A stretch of 64,000 nt of DNA. Origin: Gemmiger sp. An50 (lineage in GTDB: Bacteria > Bacillota > Clostridia > Oscillospirales > Ruminococcaceae). How positions within the stretch are numbered: the stretch's first letter is position 1; each line of letters begins with the position of its first letter. The stretch lies in the NCBI RefSeq assembly GCF_002161595.1, contig NZ_NFID01000007.1:1-64000 (forward strand), given 5' to 3'. Shown one piece after another: positions 61,511 to 64,000 of this stretch. Under the pieces are notes generated by a model, which was not told where the DNA came from, did not search any database, and saw only the letters and a program-made list of their open reading frames with translations. A program made the translations under genes and the position numbers.

Positions 61511-63253
61511 ATGTTCACTAAAAACTTTCAGCGAAAATACGCCCTCACTAACCAGGGTATAAAAAACACTCGAAAAGGAACTTTCTGCACGGTAGTTGTC
61601 AACCTTGTCGTTATGGGCGGTGTGGGCATTTTATACCTGTTGATGTACGGCCTGATGGAAACCTTCGTAGGCGGCCGCCCGCTGACCAACACAGCCCTTC
61701 TGATTGGGCTGGTTATTGCATTTATCGTTCTATCTTTTGTCACCCATCTGCAGCAATATTATGCCACCTATGGACTGGTCTACAACGAGGTAAAATCCAC
61801 CCGTCTCAGTCTGGCAGAAAGACTGCGCAAACTGCCTTTAGGTTACTTCGGCAAGCGTGATCTCGCAGATCTGACCGAAACCATTATGGGCGATGTAAAC
61901 CGCATGGAGCATGTCTGGTCTCATGTGCTGGGCTATCTGTACGGTGCCTATATCTCCACTGCGATTATCGCGGCGTGCCTGCTGGTGTATGACTGGCGGC
62001 TGGCCATCGCCTGCCTATGGGGTGTACCGGTGGCTTTCGGCCTGTTGTTCGGTACTCGGAGGATTTCCGCCCGGAACTCCGAACGAACGAAAAAAGCTGC
62101 GATTCGTGTCTCCGACGGAATTCAGGAAGCTCTGGAAAATGTCCGCGAGATCCGTGCCACCAATCAGGAGGAGCGCTACCTTGATGGACTCAATACGAAG
62201 ATTGACGCCCATGAGAAGGTCACCATCCAGGGTGAGCTGGGTACCGGCATCTTTGTCAATGCGGCCAGCGTTATCATGCGTCTGGGGGTAGCCACCACAA
62301 TCCTGGTGGGAGCTGATTTGATTCTCTCCGGGCAGATTGACTTTATGCTACTGTTCTTGTTTCTTCTGACTATCACCCGCGTGTATGCACCTTTTGACCA
62401 GAGCCTGGCTCTGATCGCTGAGATGTTTGTATCTCAAATATCCGCCGACCGCATGAACGAGATCCACGACATCCCAACAGCTGATGGTACAGAGGTATTT
62501 CAGCCCAAGGGCCACGATATTGAGTTCGACCACGTGGGCTTTGCCTATGACAAGAAAAAAGTGCTGGATGGGGTGAGCTTTACCGCTCGAGAAGGCGAAG
62601 TGACTGCCTTGGTAGGTCCCTCCGGATCCGGCAAAAGTACCTGTGCGCGACTGGCTGCCCGGCTGTGGGATACAACAGAGGGAACCATCAAGGTAGGCGG
62701 CGTGGACATTTCTACGGTGGATCCAGAAGCATTGCTGACCGATTACTCTATGGTGTTCCAGGACGTAGTGCTCTTTGACGACACAGTGATGGAAAACATT
62801 CGTTTGGGCAAGCGAGGTGCCTCCGATGAAGAAGTACGAGCCGCAGCCGCAGCAGCAAACTGTGAAGAATTCATCTGTCGCCTGCCCCAGGGGTATGATA
62901 CTCCCATCGGGGAAAATGGTACAAAACTCTCTGGCGGAGAGCGGCAGCGCATCTCCATTGCCCGAGCTCTTTTGAAGAATGCCCCCATCGTCCTGCTGGA
63001 TGAGGCTACCGCCAGCCTGGATGTAGAAAACGAGACAAAGGTGCAGAGTGCACTCTCCCGCCTTTTGGCAGGCAAAACCGTTTTGGTTATTGCTCACCGA
63101 ATGCGAACTGTGGCAGGAGCCGATCACATTGTAGTTCTGGAAAATGGCCACGTAGCTGAGCAAGGCACACCTGCAGAACTGCTAAAGCACGGAGGACTCT
63201 ACCGTCGTATGGTGGAACTTCAAAACGAGAGTGCCCATTGGCAACTGAGATAA
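61511..63253 (+). CDS. ABC transporter, fused membrane and ATPase domains (subunit 2)
   Basis: 580 residues: six helices, Walker A GPSGSGKST, signature LSGGERQR, Walker B IVLLDEATASLDVENE. Forms a heterodimer with subunit 1. AAAGAGGGG lies before the ATG. Both Walker B motifs keep the catalytic Glu, so both sites look active. Confidence 0.93.
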   Translation: MFTKNFQRKYALTNQGIKNTRKGTFCTVVVNLVVMGGVGILYLLMYGLMETFVGGRPLTNTALLIGLVIAFIVLSFVTHLQQYYATYGLVYNEVKSTRLSLAERLRKLPLGYFGKRDLADLTETIMGDVNRMEHVWSHVLGYLYGAYISTAIIAACLLVYDWRLAIACLWGVPVAFGLLFGTRRISARNSERTKKAAIRVSDGIQEALENVREIRATNQEERYLDGLNTKIDAHEKVTIQGELGTGIFVNAASVIMRLGVATTILVGADLILSGQIDFMLLFLFLLTITRVYAPFDQSLALIAEMFVSQISADRMNEIHDIPTADGTEVFQPKGHDIEFDHVGFAYDKKKVLDGVSFTAREGEVTALVGPSGSGKSTCARLAARLWDTTEGTIKVGGVDISTVDPEALLTDYSMVFQDVVLFDDTVMENIRLGKRGASDEEVRAAAAAANCEEFICRLPQGYDTPIGENGTKLSGGERQRISIARALLKNAPIVLLDEATASLDVENETKVQSALSRLLAGKTVLVIAHRMRTVAGADHIVVLENGHVAEQGTPAELLKHGGLYRRMVELQNESAHWQLR

Positions 63254-63582
63254 TTATTTCGTCTATTCAAGTTCAGTCAGCCTTTTCTTTGGCAACACAT
63301 CATCCTCTGGCCGTTTTACTGTGGTTTTAGTTGAGGATATCATCCTGTGACAATTCGATACCGACCATCTCTGCAATAAATACAGAGGAGAACACCTGTG
63401 GCTTTCCCCTTGCTCGGGAGTGCCGAGATATTCAATCTCCATTTGCAAAAAACAGGCGATGCGGCGCATTTTATGGCCTTTTGATAACAAAACCGGCACA
63501 GGCCGCACGACGCAATGAATCCATTCATTATTGATTCATTATGCCCCCCCAAACAGGGACAAAACGACCAGGAAAAGAAAGG
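63254..63582. other. Intergenic region
   Basis: No gene I can support. It separates the ABC operon from the serine recombinase fragment at the window edge. Confidence 0.5.
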
Positions 63583-63621
63583 TTTTGCGGGCGGTTCCGA
63601 GGTTCGGAGCCGCCCGCAAAA
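63583..63621. repeat. GC-rich inverted repeat
   Basis: TTTTGCGGGCGGTTCCGA (63583-63600) and TCGGAGCCGCCCGCAAAA (63604-63621) pair with a single mismatch and a 3-base loop, with A/T runs at both ends. Bidirectional terminator shape, at the edge of the presumed second element. Confidence 0.7.
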
Positions 63622-63626
63622 CCGCA

Positions 63627-64000
63627 TTACAGCAACAAAAAAGCCACCAGCCTTTCGGCTGATGGCTTTGGTCCCCCGAGGGATGATAAATCCGAACGCT
63701 CGATCTGCTCAAAGGTGATCCGTTCTGCACCTTCCTTGTAGTTGAAGGTCACGAGAATGTAGTCATCGTATACGACCACACTATTGACAAAGCCATCAAT
63801 CAGCCGTCTGCGCCCTTCCAAGGTATTAGTGTCCACTTTGCGGAACTGGAGAATGTAGAACTGAATCTGCTCTCTGGTGAACTGAGGCTTTTTCATCTCT
63901 TCCTTGATGATGCTCAGTTCCAGTTTTTCTTTGGTGGCTTCCAGCTCGTCCAAACGGCGCTTAGTGGATGCGTTGAAAATACCCGCCTGGATTGCGTTGA
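63627..64000 (-). CDS. Serine recombinase, C-terminal part, cut by the window end
   Basis: The frame continues to the window edge (NAIQAGIFNASTKRRLDELEA, coiled coil, then QFTREQIQFYILQFRKVDTN, LIDGFVNSVVVYDDYILVTFNY). This is the C-terminal region of a large serine recombinase, belonging to a second mobile element beyond 64 kb. Its end overlaps a terminator hairpin (AAAGCCATCAGCC / GGCTGGTGGCTTT at ~63642-63670). Confidence 0.85.
   Translation of the reverse strand, partial: NAIQAGIFNASTKRRLDELEATKEKLELSIIKEEMKKPQFTREQIQFYILQFRKVDTNTLEGRRRLIDGFVNSVVVYDDYILVTFNYKEGAERITFEQIERSDLSSLGGPKPSAERLVAFLLL

Noticed and set aside
63263-63508. Minus-strand 81-codon frame
   Set aside because: No start signal and unlike known proteins; left as intergenic.

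Overview
The window comes from the chromosome of a Gram-positive anaerobe, most likely a gut Clostridia of the Oscillospirales type. The evidence is the Feo/DtxR iron genes, a BioY/BirA-controlled biotin operon, Kdp with a fused KdpD, DUF6110, TnpV/TnpW-type transposon genes, strong AGGAGG ribosome sites and ordinary use of TGA as stop. I see no rRNA, tRNA or CRISPR array. The taxon is an inference from gene content only.

Layout. 0-2.6 kb: a DUF6809-like gene, a YubB-like protein, and a gene of unknown function broken by one in-frame TAA at the tail of the kdp operon. 2.6-10.9 kb: the minus-strand potassium system (kdpD-kdpE, and a 32-residue micropeptide, kdpF, kdpA, kdpB, kdpC). 11-14.5 kb: relics, namely a frameshifted alpha/beta hydrolase and truncated pieces of an ABC permease, a VirB4 ATPase and a serine recombinase joined head to tail. 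14.5-19.1 kb: birA-bioY-bioB-bioD-bioA, all minus strand, behind a promoter that overlaps a BirA box. 19.3-20.1 kb: the intact paralogue of the hydrolase relic. 20.2-29.4 kb: a metal region with an HMA-type P-type ATPase, DUF6110, an AraC regulator, two DtxR-family repressors, feoA, feoB, a FeoB-associated Cys-rich peptide and a broken ZIP transporter. 29.5-33.3 kb: an XRE/zinc-ribbon regulator and an unusual set (thiazoline-carboxylate hydrolase-like protein, two membrane proteins, LCM-type methyltransferase). 33.3-34.3 kb: decayed IS256 and AraC remnants.

34.3-58.6 kb is a ferric-siderophore ABC operon (binding protein, two permeases, ATPase; minus strand) split in two by a mobilizable element of about 20.35 kb (35,076-55,427). 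The element carries a large serine recombinase, TnpV, TnpW, a MobA/MobL relaxase, a hairpin-rich presumed oriT, a CHC2 primase, an SF3 helicase/primase, DUF3847, a sigma-like protein, DUF6076 and RhuM. Its cargo is a five-gene plus-strand cassette: SNF2 helicase, membrane protein, type III Mod methyltransferase, membrane protein, type III Res. It sits between identical AGA trinucleotides in codon 3 of the ATPase gene. Removing one copy plus the element rejoins a ribosome site and ATG to the ATPase in frame.

59.0-63.3 kb: a TetR regulator and a two-subunit ABC transporter. 63.6 kb to the end: the 3' part of another serine recombinase, so a second element probably starts there.

A recurring palindrome, GTTAGC-N4-GCTAAC or a close variant, lies just downstream of the -10 box or in the leader of a DtxR-family gene, feoA, feoB, the ZIP gene, the siderophore binding-protein gene, the ABC pair and probably the 30.4-33.3 kb genes. 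This suggests one iron (or manganese) regulon covering most of 24-63 kb, with the defence-carrying element inserted in the middle of it.
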